From: Jatrophihabitans sp035642535
Lineage (GTDB): Bacteria; Actinomycetota; Actinomycetes; Mycobacteriales; Jatrophihabitantaceae
Assembly (NCBI GenBank): GCA_035642535.1
Contig: DASQSE010000158.1
Coordinates: forward strand, 4,987-68,986
DNA length: 64,000 bases
Direction of reading: 5' to 3'
Below, one piece after another: positions 17,001 through 24,528 of the stretch. Position 1 is the first letter of the stretch, and every line of letters begins with the position of its first letter. Under the pieces are notes generated by a model that saw only the letters and a list, made by a program, of their open reading frames with translations, was not told the origin of the DNA and did no database searches. The translations under genes were made by a program, and so were the position numbers.

Positions 17001-17788
17001 CAGGTGCCGCCCGGGTAGCCGTCGAACGCGTACATGTCGACGGGCCCGGGCACCGTCCCCGGCACGTCCGAACTCGACGGGACCCAGAAGCCGTTGCGGC
17101 CCTTGTCGTTGTGGAAGATCGGCACAGTGACCCCGTCGGAGCGCACCTTGTCGTACAAGTGCTGCAGGTAGTTGCGCTGCGACGTGCCGGTGTTCGCCAG
17201 CTCGTTCTCGATCTCGTAGAGGATCACCGGCCCGGTGCCATTGGTGAACTGGTGCCGCTGCAGGATCGCGTCGATATGCGTGAGCCAGTCGTCGGCCGCG
17301 GCGAGGTAGTCGGGCGCGTCCGAACGGGCGCGGCCGGCTTGCGTCGTGAGCCAACCGGGGAAGCCTCCGGCGCTGGTCTCGGCGTTGATGTACGGACCAG
17401 GTCGCGCGATGACGTACAGGCCGACCTGTTGCGCGATGTCGAGCAGTCGGTCGACGTCACGCACGCCGGTGAAGTCGTAAACGCCCGGCGCCGGCGAGTG
17501 GTACGCCCAGTTGAAGTAGATCGAGACCGCGTTATAGCCCTCGGCCTTCATCTTCTGCAGCACGTCGCGCCACAGGCCAGGGCTGGGCAGTCGCCAGTAG
17601 TGGAACTCGCCGGACCAGATGACCGTCCGCTTTCCGTCGAGCATCAGCGAGTAGTTGTCGAACGTGACGGTGTGCGCCGCGCCCGAGGCGGGTGCGGTGC
17701 CGACGGCGGTCACCGTGTTCGTGACCGCGAGCAAGAGGGTGGCCGCGGCGATGACGGCCAGGGCGTGGCGAGCCTTGCGCAGCAGCAC
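14015..17788 (-). CDS. Secreted GH35 beta-galactosidase with C-terminal NPCBM domain
   Basis: 1257 residues. A signal peptide (MLLRKARHALAVIAAATLLLAV) is followed by the GH35 TIM barrel beginning LMLDGKRTVIWSGEFHYWRLP. The acid/base is Glu196 in YEIENEL and the likely nucleophile Glu302 in AAEFGGGWFDYWG. Middle regions hold the beta-galactosidase jelly-roll domains (WYRGRYSG, WYRTRFDLD), then an Ig-like/NEW3-type stretch (GDTFHVSGTIANLRGPDATDVEVALDLPDGW). The last ~135 residues (PKGLVYLSDVPWVSAVSGF onward) are an NPCBM carbohydrate-binding module. It should release terminal beta-galactose from extracellular polysaccharide. The GTG start has GGGAG seven bases upstream. Confidence 0.92.
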   Translation of the reverse strand: MLLRKARHALAVIAAATLLLAVTNTVTAVGTAPASGAAHTVTFDNYSLMLDGKRTVIWSGEFHYWRLPSPGLWRDVLQKMKAEGYNAVSIYFNWAYHSPAPGVYDFTGVRDVDRLLDIAQQVGLYVIARPGPYINAETSAGGFPGWLTTQAGRARSDAPDYLAAADDWLTHIDAILQRHQFTNGTGPVILYEIENELANTGTSQRNYLQHLYDKVRSDGVTVPIFHNDKGRNGFWVPSSSDVPGTVPGPVDMYAFDGYPGGTCHTDGTPGGPSTAPDWGIWGPGGAKGGASASPYTPGFAAEFGGGWFDYWGSVGTYPCTAIRQGVGYERVFYKTNIANRLSIQNFYMTFGGTSWGWLPAPVVYTSYDYGAAFDEARQIRPKATAMKEIGLFLQSVKPITKIDRADAVTPSSSAIKVYHDVNPDTGTHFYIAMHNPSNATTNDAFTFPISTSDGDYTLSTEINGQDGKIFVADYDLGGQHLVYSTSEIMTHLTQAGKDVALLYGRNGENGETVLRYDDQPHVQVLSGNVTSSYDAATGDLRLDYTHDGLAEVQINGGNRPQLTLLIADDANAGTFWRQDTSAGPVLERGPELVRTAVATGASLALTGDTKQPSPLQVWAPPQLQTVTWNGAALGTSLQPDGSRTVSLPGAEPISLPSLDNWRWAPGSPEAQPGFDDSSWIAADKSTTNSTTKPPAGQPVLTADDYGFHQGDVWYRGRYSGSPGATTISLRYGGGGAGMLQAWLDGVYLGQHVLPNGVESPATTGTVTFGIPHTLQTEGGHTLAVMVRNDGHNEDGGVNDAQKEGRGLISATMADSSGASVPTAIDWRIQGDLGGENIVDPVRGVENNGGLYGERHGWYLPGYPDSSWAPTAVPAGTAMSGTSWYRTRFDLDIPATDDASLGITIGDPATPRSAANYRALLFVNGWNVGQYIANVGPQHTFVVPNGVLDPHGTNTLAIAVTSDGGAGNGLENVRLTDLGTVRGGVPVSVNPAPAWSRQTWGDPSVPNTVAMAGFTGDARSPARGGDTFHVSGTIANLRGPDATDVEVALDLPDGWTATPDPTVQVGSLPAGDSAPVSWTVTIPDDAQGRYAVGALVTYEQDGVSGRTGAAYSLNVLPKGLVYLSDVPWVSAVSGFHDVLRDQNVNGGPLSIAGVPYAKGLGTNAVSSIVYDVPADCTSFATDVGVDDAAGTSGSVTFSVLVDGNVVASTGVLRGRQAAVPINVDVTGVHQLTLNAGDAGDGIGHDNADWADAHFGCQG

Positions 17789-17962
17789 GACGGTCTCCCG
17801 GGGTCGAACATATATACAGATTTCCTAACAGTTCCACACATCGCAGACAAGACATTCAGCGCAATGTGCCGCATTAGGCCAACGCTCGCGCGACCCAATC
17901 GAGCGGCTGTTGGATCTTGTTGGAATCGGCTGCGCGCGTGGTTCGGCCCGTAACGTAGCGGC
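17789..17962. promoter_or_regulatory. Divergent promoter region of the GH35 and thioesterase genes
   Basis: 174 bp between divergent starts. On the minus strand an AT-rich TATATATG lies about 20 bases before the GH35 start, a fair -10 candidate. Just upstream of it is GTTAGGAAA (plus-strand TTTCCTAAC, about 17821-17829), a half-site of the kind seen upstream of sugar-regulated genes in actinomycetes. Only one half-site is visible, so regulator assignment is speculative. Nothing else is recognised. Confidence 0.35.
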
Positions 17963-18370
17963 ATGGAACTCGTCGTCGGCCTCAGGATGCAGTTGCAGCA
18001 GGTCGTCACGGAGCACGACACGGCGCTCGCGCTCGGCAGCGGCGACGTGCCGGTCCTGGGCACACCACGGCTGCTCGCGTGGGCGGAGGCCGCGACGGTG
18101 GCCGCACTCGACGGGCACCTCGCAGCAGGCAGCACCTCGGTCGGCAGCTACGTCGCGGTCGAGCATCGCGCGGCGAGCGCGGTAGGAGCGAGCGTCACGG
18201 TCGACGCGGAACTCGTCGCGGTCGAGGGCAGGCAGCTGCGCTTCGCGGTGCGTGTGGACGAAGGTGATCGCCTGGTGGCCGCGGGCGAGATCGTGCGGGT
18301 GATCGTCGACCGGGAGCGGTTCCTCATACCCCGGTTGTCGAACGGGGATACGCGATCGCCGGATCGGTGA
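17963..18370 (+). CDS. FlK-like hotdog thioesterase
   Basis: 135 residues of the single-domain hotdog fold. Thr34, Glu42 and His68 (in GTPRLLAWAEAA and VAVEHRA) have the same +8 and +34 spacing as the Thr-Glu-His catalytic set of fluoroacetyl-CoA thioesterase FlK. It therefore probably hydrolyses a small acyl-CoA, though fluoroacetyl-CoA specificity cannot be inferred from this. The C-terminal half is the usual antiparallel strand set (GASVTVDAELVAVEGRQLRFAVRV). It converges on and overlaps the 3' end of the ThDP-enzyme gene by 47 bp. Confidence 0.82.
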   Translation: MELVVGLRMQLQQVVTEHDTALALGSGDVPVLGTPRLLAWAEAATVAALDGHLAAGSTSVGSYVAVEHRAASAVGASVTVDAELVAVEGRQLRFAVRVDEGDRLVAAGEIVRVIVDRERFLIPRLSNGDTRSPDR

Positions 18371-19979
18371 GCACGTTCACGAGGTACGGCCCGTCCGCGG
18401 CGAACGCCCGATCGAGCGCTTCCCCGAGCGACGCCGGATCAATGACCGTCTCGCCGTCGGCGCCGAGCGCACGCGCGACCTCGTCGTACCGCGTGCCGGG
18501 CGTCAGCGAGGCGGCAACGTCGTAGCCGTACAGGAACTGCATCGGGTGCTTCTCCAACCCCCAGACGCCGTTGTTGCCGACGATGATCACGACTGGCAGC
18601 CGGTGCCGGACGAGGGTGTCGATGTCCATCAGCGAGAAGCCCGCGGCGCCGTCGCCGAGCAGTAGCACGACCTGCGCCGACGGCCGGGCCAGCCGCGCGG
18701 CGATCGCGTAGCCGAGCCCGGTGCCGAGACAGCCGTACGGGCCGGGATCGAGCCAGCCGCCGGGCTGCGCAGGCTCGACGAAGCGACCGGCGAACGAGAC
18801 GAAGTCCCCACCGTCGCCGATCACGACGGCGTCGTCGGCCAGCCGCGGCACGAGCTCGCCGTAGACGCGCGCCGGGTGCAGCGGGGTGCTCGCGGCGCCG
18901 AGCACCTCCGCGTCACGCGCGACCGCGGCGTGCGCATCCTGGTTCAGGATGTCTGCCCAGCCGGCGTAGCCGTGCCGCTTCGGCAGCTTCGCCCACGCCG
19001 CGCGGATCCCGTCGAGCACGAGCGTCAGATCTCCGGAGGCGGACGCGGCGAGCGGGCAGTGCCTCGCCAGCTGCCCGGCCGAGTCGGCGAGGTGGACGAC
19101 CTGCGCTGGCGCACCGCCGCCCTTTCCGCCGAACACGCCGTAGCCGAGCCGGAAGTCGAGCGGCGTGCCCGCGACGATGACGAGGTCTGCCGTGCCGAAC
19201 GCGCGCGAGCGCGCTCGCGTGACCAGCAGGCGATGACCGGCCGGCACGATGCCGCGGCCCATCCCGTTCGCGATCACCGGTAGCCCGACGGACTCGACGA
19301 GCCGCAGCGCCGCGTCCTCTGCGCCGTCGGTCCACACGTCCGAGCCGAGGACGAGTACGGGGCGCTGCGCCGCGCCGAGCAGCTCTGCAACGGCGCCGAG
19401 CTGATCGGGATCGGGCTCGATGGCGGTGCGCTCCGGGCCGGTGATCGCCGCGGCCTCCGCGCGCGAGAAGAGCTGGTCCATCGGCACGTCGAGGAACACC
19501 GGACCGCGGTGCGGCTGCCCAGCCAACCGCAGCGCTTCGTCCACCGCGGCACCGATCGCCGCCACCTCGGCGACCGTGCTCGCATGCTTCGTAACCGGCG
19601 CGAGCAGCGGCGGGTGGTCCAGCTCCTGCAGCGCGCCGCTCCCCCAGCGGAACGCCGGCGCCCGCCCGCCCACGACGAGTATCGGCGAGCCGTTGAAGTG
19701 TGCTGTGGTGATCGCCGAGACGCCGTTCGTCACGCCCGGTCCGGCGGTCAGCACGGCCAGGCCCGGGCGGCGCGTCAGCTTGGCCGTCGCCTCCGCGGCG
19801 AACACCGCCGTCTGCTCGTGCCGGACGTCGATGAGGGGCAGCGGCTGCTCCGCCTTGACCGCCGCGTCGTAGAGCGGGAAGACGTGTGCGCCGCTGAGCG
19901 TGAACATCCGCTGCACGCCGTGCGCCCGCGCCGCCGCGAGCGCGAGTTCGCCGCCATGCCCCTCGACCGTCTCGCTCAC
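18324..19979 (-). CDS. Thiamine-diphosphate enzyme, acetolactate-synthase-like
   Basis: 551 residues with the three domains of the POX/ALS superfamily. The N-terminal PYR domain has the catalytic Glu55 in DVRHEQTAVFAAEA and GPGVTNGV. The central domain (PVLVLGSDVWTDGAEDA) follows, then the C-terminal PP domain with the ThDP/Mg motif LLGDGAAGFSLMDIDTLVRHRLPVVIIVGNNGVWG. No separate regulatory subunit gene is nearby and the gene is monocistronic, so it is likelier a catabolic 2-oxoacid or acyl-CoA lyase/decarboxylase than the biosynthetic acetolactate synthase; the substrate is unresolved. The 3' end overlaps the thioesterase gene on the other strand. Confidence 0.85.
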   Translation of the reverse strand: MSETVEGHGGELALAAARAHGVQRMFTLSGAHVFPLYDAAVKAEQPLPLIDVRHEQTAVFAAEATAKLTRRPGLAVLTAGPGVTNGVSAITTAHFNGSPILVVGGRAPAFRWGSGALQELDHPPLLAPVTKHASTVAEVAAIGAAVDEALRLAGQPHRGPVFLDVPMDQLFSRAEAAAITGPERTAIEPDPDQLGAVAELLGAAQRPVLVLGSDVWTDGAEDAALRLVESVGLPVIANGMGRGIVPAGHRLLVTRARSRAFGTADLVIVAGTPLDFRLGYGVFGGKGGGAPAQVVHLADSAGQLARHCPLAASASGDLTLVLDGIRAAWAKLPKRHGYAGWADILNQDAHAAVARDAEVLGAASTPLHPARVYGELVPRLADDAVVIGDGGDFVSFAGRFVEPAQPGGWLDPGPYGCLGTGLGYAIAARLARPSAQVVLLLGDGAAGFSLMDIDTLVRHRLPVVIIVGNNGVWGLEKHPMQFLYGYDVAASLTPGTRYDEVARALGADGETVIDPASLGEALDRAFAADGPYLVNVLTDPAIAYPRSTTGV

Positions 19980-20013
19980 GAGACGAACCTATCGCTGGCA
20001 GATCCGCGCGGGC

Positions 20014-22458
20014 CTACGCCGGTTGGCGGGAGGAGCGCGGCTCGTCCAAACCCAGCCACGCACTGCGCAGATGGGGGCCGGGCGCGGGCCGCCCGTAGTG
20101 CCAGCCCTGCGCGGCGTCGCAACCCATGGCGCGCAGTGCCGCCACGTGGTCGAGCGTCTCGACGCCTTCGGCGACGACCCGAACGCCAAGCCCGTGCGCG
20201 AGCTCGATCGTCGCGTGCACGATCGCGGCATCGCTCTCGGATGTCGTCATGGCCGACACGAACGAGCGGTCGATCTTGATCTCGTTGACCGCCACTCGCT
20301 GCAGGAAGACGAGCGACGAGTAGCCGGTGCCGAAGTCGTCGACCGAGAGCTGCACGCCGACGCGGCGCAGCCGGGCGAGGACGGCCTCGACCGCGGGCAC
20401 ATCGGTGATCATCGTCGTCTCGGTGATCTCCAGGATGAGCCGCTCGGGCGGCAGCGCGTGCCGGATGAGGATCTCCGCGACGTCACCGGGCAAGCGCGGG
20501 TCGAGCAGGTTGCGCGCCGAGAGGTTCACGGACACCGGCACGTGCACGCCGCGGCGCTGCCACAGCGCTGCCTCGGTCACGGCCGACTCCAGGATCGCGA
20601 GCGCGAACTCGTGCACGACCGCTGATCGGTCGACGAGGTCGATGAACCGGTCCGGCGGGAGCAAGCCGAGCTTCGGGTGCCGCCAGCGCGCCAGCGCCTC
20701 CGCACCGATCACGTGCCCGGTCAGCAGATCCACCTGAGCCTGGTAGTGCAGCACGAACTGGTGCGTGTTCACCGCATCGCGCAGTTCGGCGGCGAGCGTG
20801 ATCTTGCCGAGGCTGTGTGCGTCGCGGTCGCTGCGGTACCGCGCGATGGCGCCGCGTTGCTCCTTGGCCTGGTACAGCGCAGTGTCGGCCAGGCGCAGCA
20901 GATCCTCGGGGTTGTCGCCGTCCTGCGGGTAGCACGCGATGCCGATGCTGCCGCCCACTGCGAGATGCAGTCCCTCGTACTCGACCACTCCGGCGAGCAC
21001 GCCGAGCAGCCGATTGGCGATGGTCTCGGCCTCCGACGGCTGGCGCAGCCCGCGCACCACGATGGCGAATTCGTCGCCGCCGAGCCGCGCAACGACGTCT
21101 TCCGACGAGACCGAGCGCTCCAGTCGCGTCGCGATCGCGCACAGGACGGCGTCGCCGGTGTGGTGGCCCAGCGTGTCGTTGATGTCCTTGAAGTGATCGA
21201 GGTCGATCATCAGCAGCGCCGCGGTCATCCCTGATGCCGCGGCCGCCTCGACAGCGGCTGCAAGGTCGGAGTGCAGCACCCGCCGGTTCGCCACGCCGGT
21301 GAGCGGATCCCGGGTCGCCTCGTATGCGTTGACCTTCGCCTGATGCCGCATCTCCGCGTACAGCGATGCGTTCTGCAGGCTGGTCGCGACGCTGTGCGCG
21401 AACGTGCGCAACACCACCCGCTGCCGGCCGCTGAGCCGGGCGGTCGGCCGTAGCCCGAGCCGCAGGACGCCGATGGTGGACGCCTCCGAGTCGACCGCGA
21501 CGATGAGCGGTTCCTCGACGATCGACGGCAGTTCGTCCGACTGCCCGGATGCGTTGTCGTGCCGGAAGGCGAGCTGGTCGCAGACTCCGTCCTGATCGAG
21601 CAGCACCTCTGCGAACTGCGCGTTGAACAGACTGACCGCGCGCCCGGCGGCAGCCTCCGCGACATGCGACCTGTCGAGCAGCGTCAGCTCCTTGGCGGCG
21701 GCGTCGAGTTGCTGCCACACGCCGCTGTCCTCGAGTGCGTGGAAATAGGCGCGATACGTGAGGAACAGCAAGACAAGGCAGAACGGGACGAGGATCGCCA
21801 CGCTGCCCTGCCACGGCACACTCACCAGGAGCAGCGCGATCACCGTGTTGCCGGCCATCATGCCGATCTTCAGCAGCAAGCCCTCGCGCAGCACGGCGCC
21901 CATCCCGCGGCCGCTCGCCAGCGCCACCGCTGCCGATACCGAGAGGCTGTTCCAGACGAAGAACACGCCGACCGCGGTTGTCAGGGCAACGTAGCCGTGC
22001 GGCGTCCCTAGCGACCGTGCGGAGTCGCTCACGTCGAACAGGCGCAAGGACAGCGTGCACAGCGCGGAGACCGCGGCGATCGACCCGATGTTGAAGGCGA
22101 TCTTTCGTGGATCCCGCTGCCCGATGAGCTGCGTAATCCCGATGCCCACGGCGGCGGTGATCGGGATCCACGGCCAGGGAGTCAGGATCAGGCCGACGAG
22201 GATCGCACCCTCGGACCACGTGAGGGTGTACTTCTCGGCGCCGAACCGCATGTGCAGCACGGCGACCTCGCTGATCGCTGCCACCGCGACGCTGAGCACG
22301 ATCCGCCAGATCGCCGGGCGTTCCGCCGCGGCTGCCGCCTGGACGACGGCAATGGCGAGCGCAGTGCCGCCCGCAGCGACCATGGCCGCGACCAGCGCGT
22401 TGAGGCGCAGGGAGTGGCCCTGGTCGCTGCGCGGCCGCTTCGCCGTCGTGCCCGCCAT
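20014..22458 (-). CDS. Membrane GGDEF/EAL cyclic-di-GMP enzyme
   Basis: 814 residues. About 230 N-terminal residues form six or more membrane helices (MASE-like sensor), then a GAF-like region (about 250-370), a GGDEF domain with intact RLGGDEF (residues 460-464) and an EAL domain starting GAEALARWRHP (Glu587), with ETTMITD, DDFGTGYSSL and KIDRSFV metal/loop residues. Both active sites look complete, so cyclase and phosphodiesterase activities are possible. The product-inhibition RxxD site reads SSED. It lies 15 bp behind the subtilase gene on the same strand, suggesting co-transcription of a secreted protease and a second-messenger enzyme. Confidence 0.92.
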   Translation of the reverse strand: MAGTTAKRPRSDQGHSLRLNALVAAMVAAGGTALAIAVVQAAAAAERPAIWRIVLSVAVAAISEVAVLHMRFGAEKYTLTWSEGAILVGLILTPWPWIPITAAVGIGITQLIGQRDPRKIAFNIGSIAAVSALCTLSLRLFDVSDSARSLGTPHGYVALTTAVGVFFVWNSLSVSAAVALASGRGMGAVLREGLLLKIGMMAGNTVIALLLVSVPWQGSVAILVPFCLVLLFLTYRAYFHALEDSGVWQQLDAAAKELTLLDRSHVAEAAAGRAVSLFNAQFAEVLLDQDGVCDQLAFRHDNASGQSDELPSIVEEPLIVAVDSEASTIGVLRLGLRPTARLSGRQRVVLRTFAHSVATSLQNASLYAEMRHQAKVNAYEATRDPLTGVANRRVLHSDLAAAVEAAAASGMTAALLMIDLDHFKDINDTLGHHTGDAVLCAIATRLERSVSSEDVVARLGGDEFAIVVRGLRQPSEAETIANRLLGVLAGVVEYEGLHLAVGGSIGIACYPQDGDNPEDLLRLADTALYQAKEQRGAIARYRSDRDAHSLGKITLAAELRDAVNTHQFVLHYQAQVDLLTGHVIGAEALARWRHPKLGLLPPDRFIDLVDRSAVVHEFALAILESAVTEAALWQRRGVHVPVSVNLSARNLLDPRLPGDVAEILIRHALPPERLILEITETTMITDVPAVEAVLARLRRVGVQLSVDDFGTGYSSLVFLQRVAVNEIKIDRSFVSAMTTSESDAAIVHATIELAHGLGVRVVAEGVETLDHVAALRAMGCDAAQGWHYGRPAPGPHLRSAWLGLDEPRSSRQPA

Positions 22459-22473
22459 CCGACTAGGTCCGCA

Positions 22474-24354
22474 CTAGCCGGTCTCGCCGGCGATCTGCGC
22501 GCCGGGTGCGGGCTCGTCGCCCCACCAGAGAGTCAGGAACTCACTGTTCCAGGTCGCGCCGTTCCAGGTCGCGCCGTTCCACGTAGCGCCGTTCCAAGTG
22601 CCGCCGTTCCACGTCGCCCCGTTCCAGGTCGCGCCGTTCCAGGTCGCGCCGTTCCAGGTCGCGCCGTTCCAAGTAGCGCCGTTCCAAGTGCCGCCGTTCC
22701 ACGTCGCCCCGTTCCACGTCGCCCCGTTCCAAGTAGCGCCGTTCCAAGTAGCGCCATTCCACGTCGCACCATTCCAAGTAGCGCCGTTCCACGTTGCCCC
22801 GTTCCACGTCGCGCCCGTCCACGCATCGCCGTTCCAGGTCGCGCCGGTCCAGGCGGCCGGATCCCACAGCAGGCAGTCGGCCGTGACCTCACCGCTGATC
22901 AGCTCCGGCGTGCCGTCGGCGTCGCAGTCCACGTCGACGTGCAGCCCACCCCGGCTGGCCTCGAGCGAGCCCAGTCCGGTCGCGATCGGCGTCTGCTGAG
23001 TTTGCGGGCCATCGGGGATGCCCTTGGCACCGTGCAGGTCGAGCCGGCCCGCGCCCTGCTGGTTCGCCGGCGCGCCGGGCAGCCGATGGGCGGTCGTGGT
23101 GAGGATGTGCTTGACCTGATCGGGCGTCAGGTCGGGACGGGCCGCAAGCAGCAGCGCGACCGCGCCGGAGGTCACTGCCGCCGCCTCGGAGGTACCGCTG
23201 CCCTTGATGTAGCTCGGCGCGACGAGCGCGCTCGGATTCTCCGCCTCGACCAGCGAGCCGTACGAACGCAGCGCGGTCAACGTGCGCCCCGGCGCGACCA
23301 GGTCAGGCTTCGCGTAACCAGCGGCGGTCGGCCCGGCCGAACTCCATTCGGCCATCGTGTCCTTCGACCGGCCGGGGGTGTCGCCCTGGTCGTACGCGCC
23401 GACACTGATCACCAGCGGGTCGTCGGCGGGCTTGAGAATGGTGCCCGGGTCGGGGCCGTTGTTGCCGGCCGCCACGACGACGACGATGCCCTGCCGCCAC
23501 AGCCGCTCCACCGCGTAGTCCAGCGGGTCGATGGTGGGCGACTGCGTGGCCGGCGTGCCCCACGAGAGATTCAGTACGCGGATGTTGAACTGCTGCTGAT
23601 ACGCCGACACCCAGTGCATCGCCTCCAGCACGGTGGAGACGTCCGTGGCGCCGTTGCGGCCGGCGACCTTGACGGAGATCAGCCTGGTGTCGGGAGCCAT
23701 CCCGGTGTACGGCCCATCGGCGGCAGTCGCGCTGTCGTGTCCGTTGCCGGCGATGATGCCGGCCATGACAGTGCCGTGACCGTACGAGTCGACGATTGTG
23801 CCTTCGCCGGAGAGGTCCGGGCCGTAGACGACCTCGCCGAGGTCGGTCATCGGCGAGATCCCGGTGTCGATGACGGCGACGCCGACACCATCGCCGTTGT
23901 CGCCCTTCCACATCTGTTCCGCGCCGGTGTCCCGGACGAAGTCGGATGCGGTCCCGAGCTCCGAGTCGTGGTTCTGGAAGTGCACGGCGCGGTTCGGCGA
24001 CACCGACAACACCGCGCTCGAACACGCGAGCTGGGTGACGTTCGCGGCGGGCAGCGAAGCGCGCGCCCCGTCGACCATCGGTTCCGGCGAGATGACGACG
24101 CCACCGACGTTGCGTACCGCGCGCGCGACCGCGGCGCTGGACCGGCCGACAACGATCACGTCGGCGGTGCCGGACGTCGTTGCGCGCAGTGACGTGTCGA
24201 CCTTGGCGGCACAATCGATGGCGAGGCTCCCGGACGGCGCGGTCGCGCCGCCGGCGGCGGCACCATGCACCGCGAGGGCGGCGGCGACACCCGCGGCAAC
24301 GATCAACGGCATGTCCGCCCAGCGTCCGTGGCGGCTCGAGGTGACTCCGGTCAT
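22474..24354 (-). CDS. Secreted S8 (subtilisin-like) protease with WNGAT pentapeptide tail
   Basis: 626 residues. A signal-like hydrophobic segment (about 15-38) and an inhibitor-like prodomain (about 50-125) precede the catalytic domain with Asp163 (VAVIDTGIS), His193 (YGHGTVMAGI), oxyanion Asn298 (AAGNNG) and Ser389 (GSGTSEAAA, where GTSMAAP is usual). After about residue 500 comes a run of 19 W-N/T-G-x-x pentads, mostly WNGAT, then a short end (FLTLWWGDEPAPGAQ). The tail may be an extended surface or wall-binding repeat. ATG 24354 is preceded by GGAAG at eight bases; an in-frame TTG lies two codons upstream. Upstream of and probably in one transcript with the GGDEF/EAL gene. Confidence 0.92.
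   Translation of the reverse strand: MTGVTSSRHGRWADMPLIVAAGVAAALAVHGAAAGGATAPSGSLAIDCAAKVDTSLRATTSGTADVIVVGRSSAAVARAVRNVGGVVISPEPMVDGARASLPAANVTQLACSSAVLSVSPNRAVHFQNHDSELGTASDFVRDTGAEQMWKGDNGDGVGVAVIDTGISPMTDLGEVVYGPDLSGEGTIVDSYGHGTVMAGIIAGNGHDSATAADGPYTGMAPDTRLISVKVAGRNGATDVSTVLEAMHWVSAYQQQFNIRVLNLSWGTPATQSPTIDPLDYAVERLWRQGIVVVVAAGNNGPDPGTILKPADDPLVISVGAYDQGDTPGRSKDTMAEWSSAGPTAAGYAKPDLVAPGRTLTALRSYGSLVEAENPSALVAPSYIKGSGTSEAAAVTSGAVALLLAARPDLTPDQVKHILTTTAHRLPGAPANQQGAGRLDLHGAKGIPDGPQTQQTPIATGLGSLEASRGGLHVDVDCDADGTPELISGEVTADCLLWDPAAWTGATWNGDAWTGATWNGATWNGATWNGATWNGATWNGATWNGATWNGATWNGGTWNGATWNGATWNGATWNGATWNGATWNGGTWNGATWNGATWNGATWNSEFLTLWWGDEPAPGAQIAGETG
22546..22860. repeat. 21 tandem 15-bp units encoding the WNGAT tail
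   Basis: Exactly 315 bp made of 21 units of 15 bp with consensus GTTCCAxGTCGCGCC on the plus strand. Units differ mainly at the third positions (ggtcgc, cgtagc, agtgcc, cgtccc). The two units ending agtgcc encode WNGGT and are each followed by a cgtccc-type unit, suggesting that a block of several units was duplicated. The outermost units are the most diverged. Confidence 0.95.
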
Positions 24355-24404
24355 GTTCAAGTCTTCCGTTCGGGGCGGACGGGTTGTGCCCTCCCCATCG
24401 GCAC

Positions 24405-24453
24405 CCCGGCAGCGGAAATAAGCCCTGCCGGGCCGAATGGAAGGCTGATCAGC
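24405..24453. promoter_or_regulatory. Inverted repeats in the subtilase/SPD-2 divergent region
   Basis: The 174-bp gap between the divergent subtilase and SPD-2 genes holds CCCGGCAG (24405-24412) with CTGCCGGG (24425-24432), an 8-bp inverted repeat with a 12-nt spacer. Twelve bases further is the 10-bp palindrome GCTGATCAGC (24444-24453). Either could be an operator shared by both genes, or a leader hairpin. No -35/-10 pair is convincing. Confidence 0.4.
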
Positions 24454-24528
24454 TGGTTAAGGGCATTGCACGCAAATAGGACCAACTGGCAGCCTGTTCG
24501 GAGTTGACTAAGCAGGAGGGACCATTTA

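Noticed and set aside
22546..22860. Possible CRISPR array or minisatellite
   Set aside because: Units are 15 bp with no spacers and are in frame with the protease gene, so this is a coding repeat.
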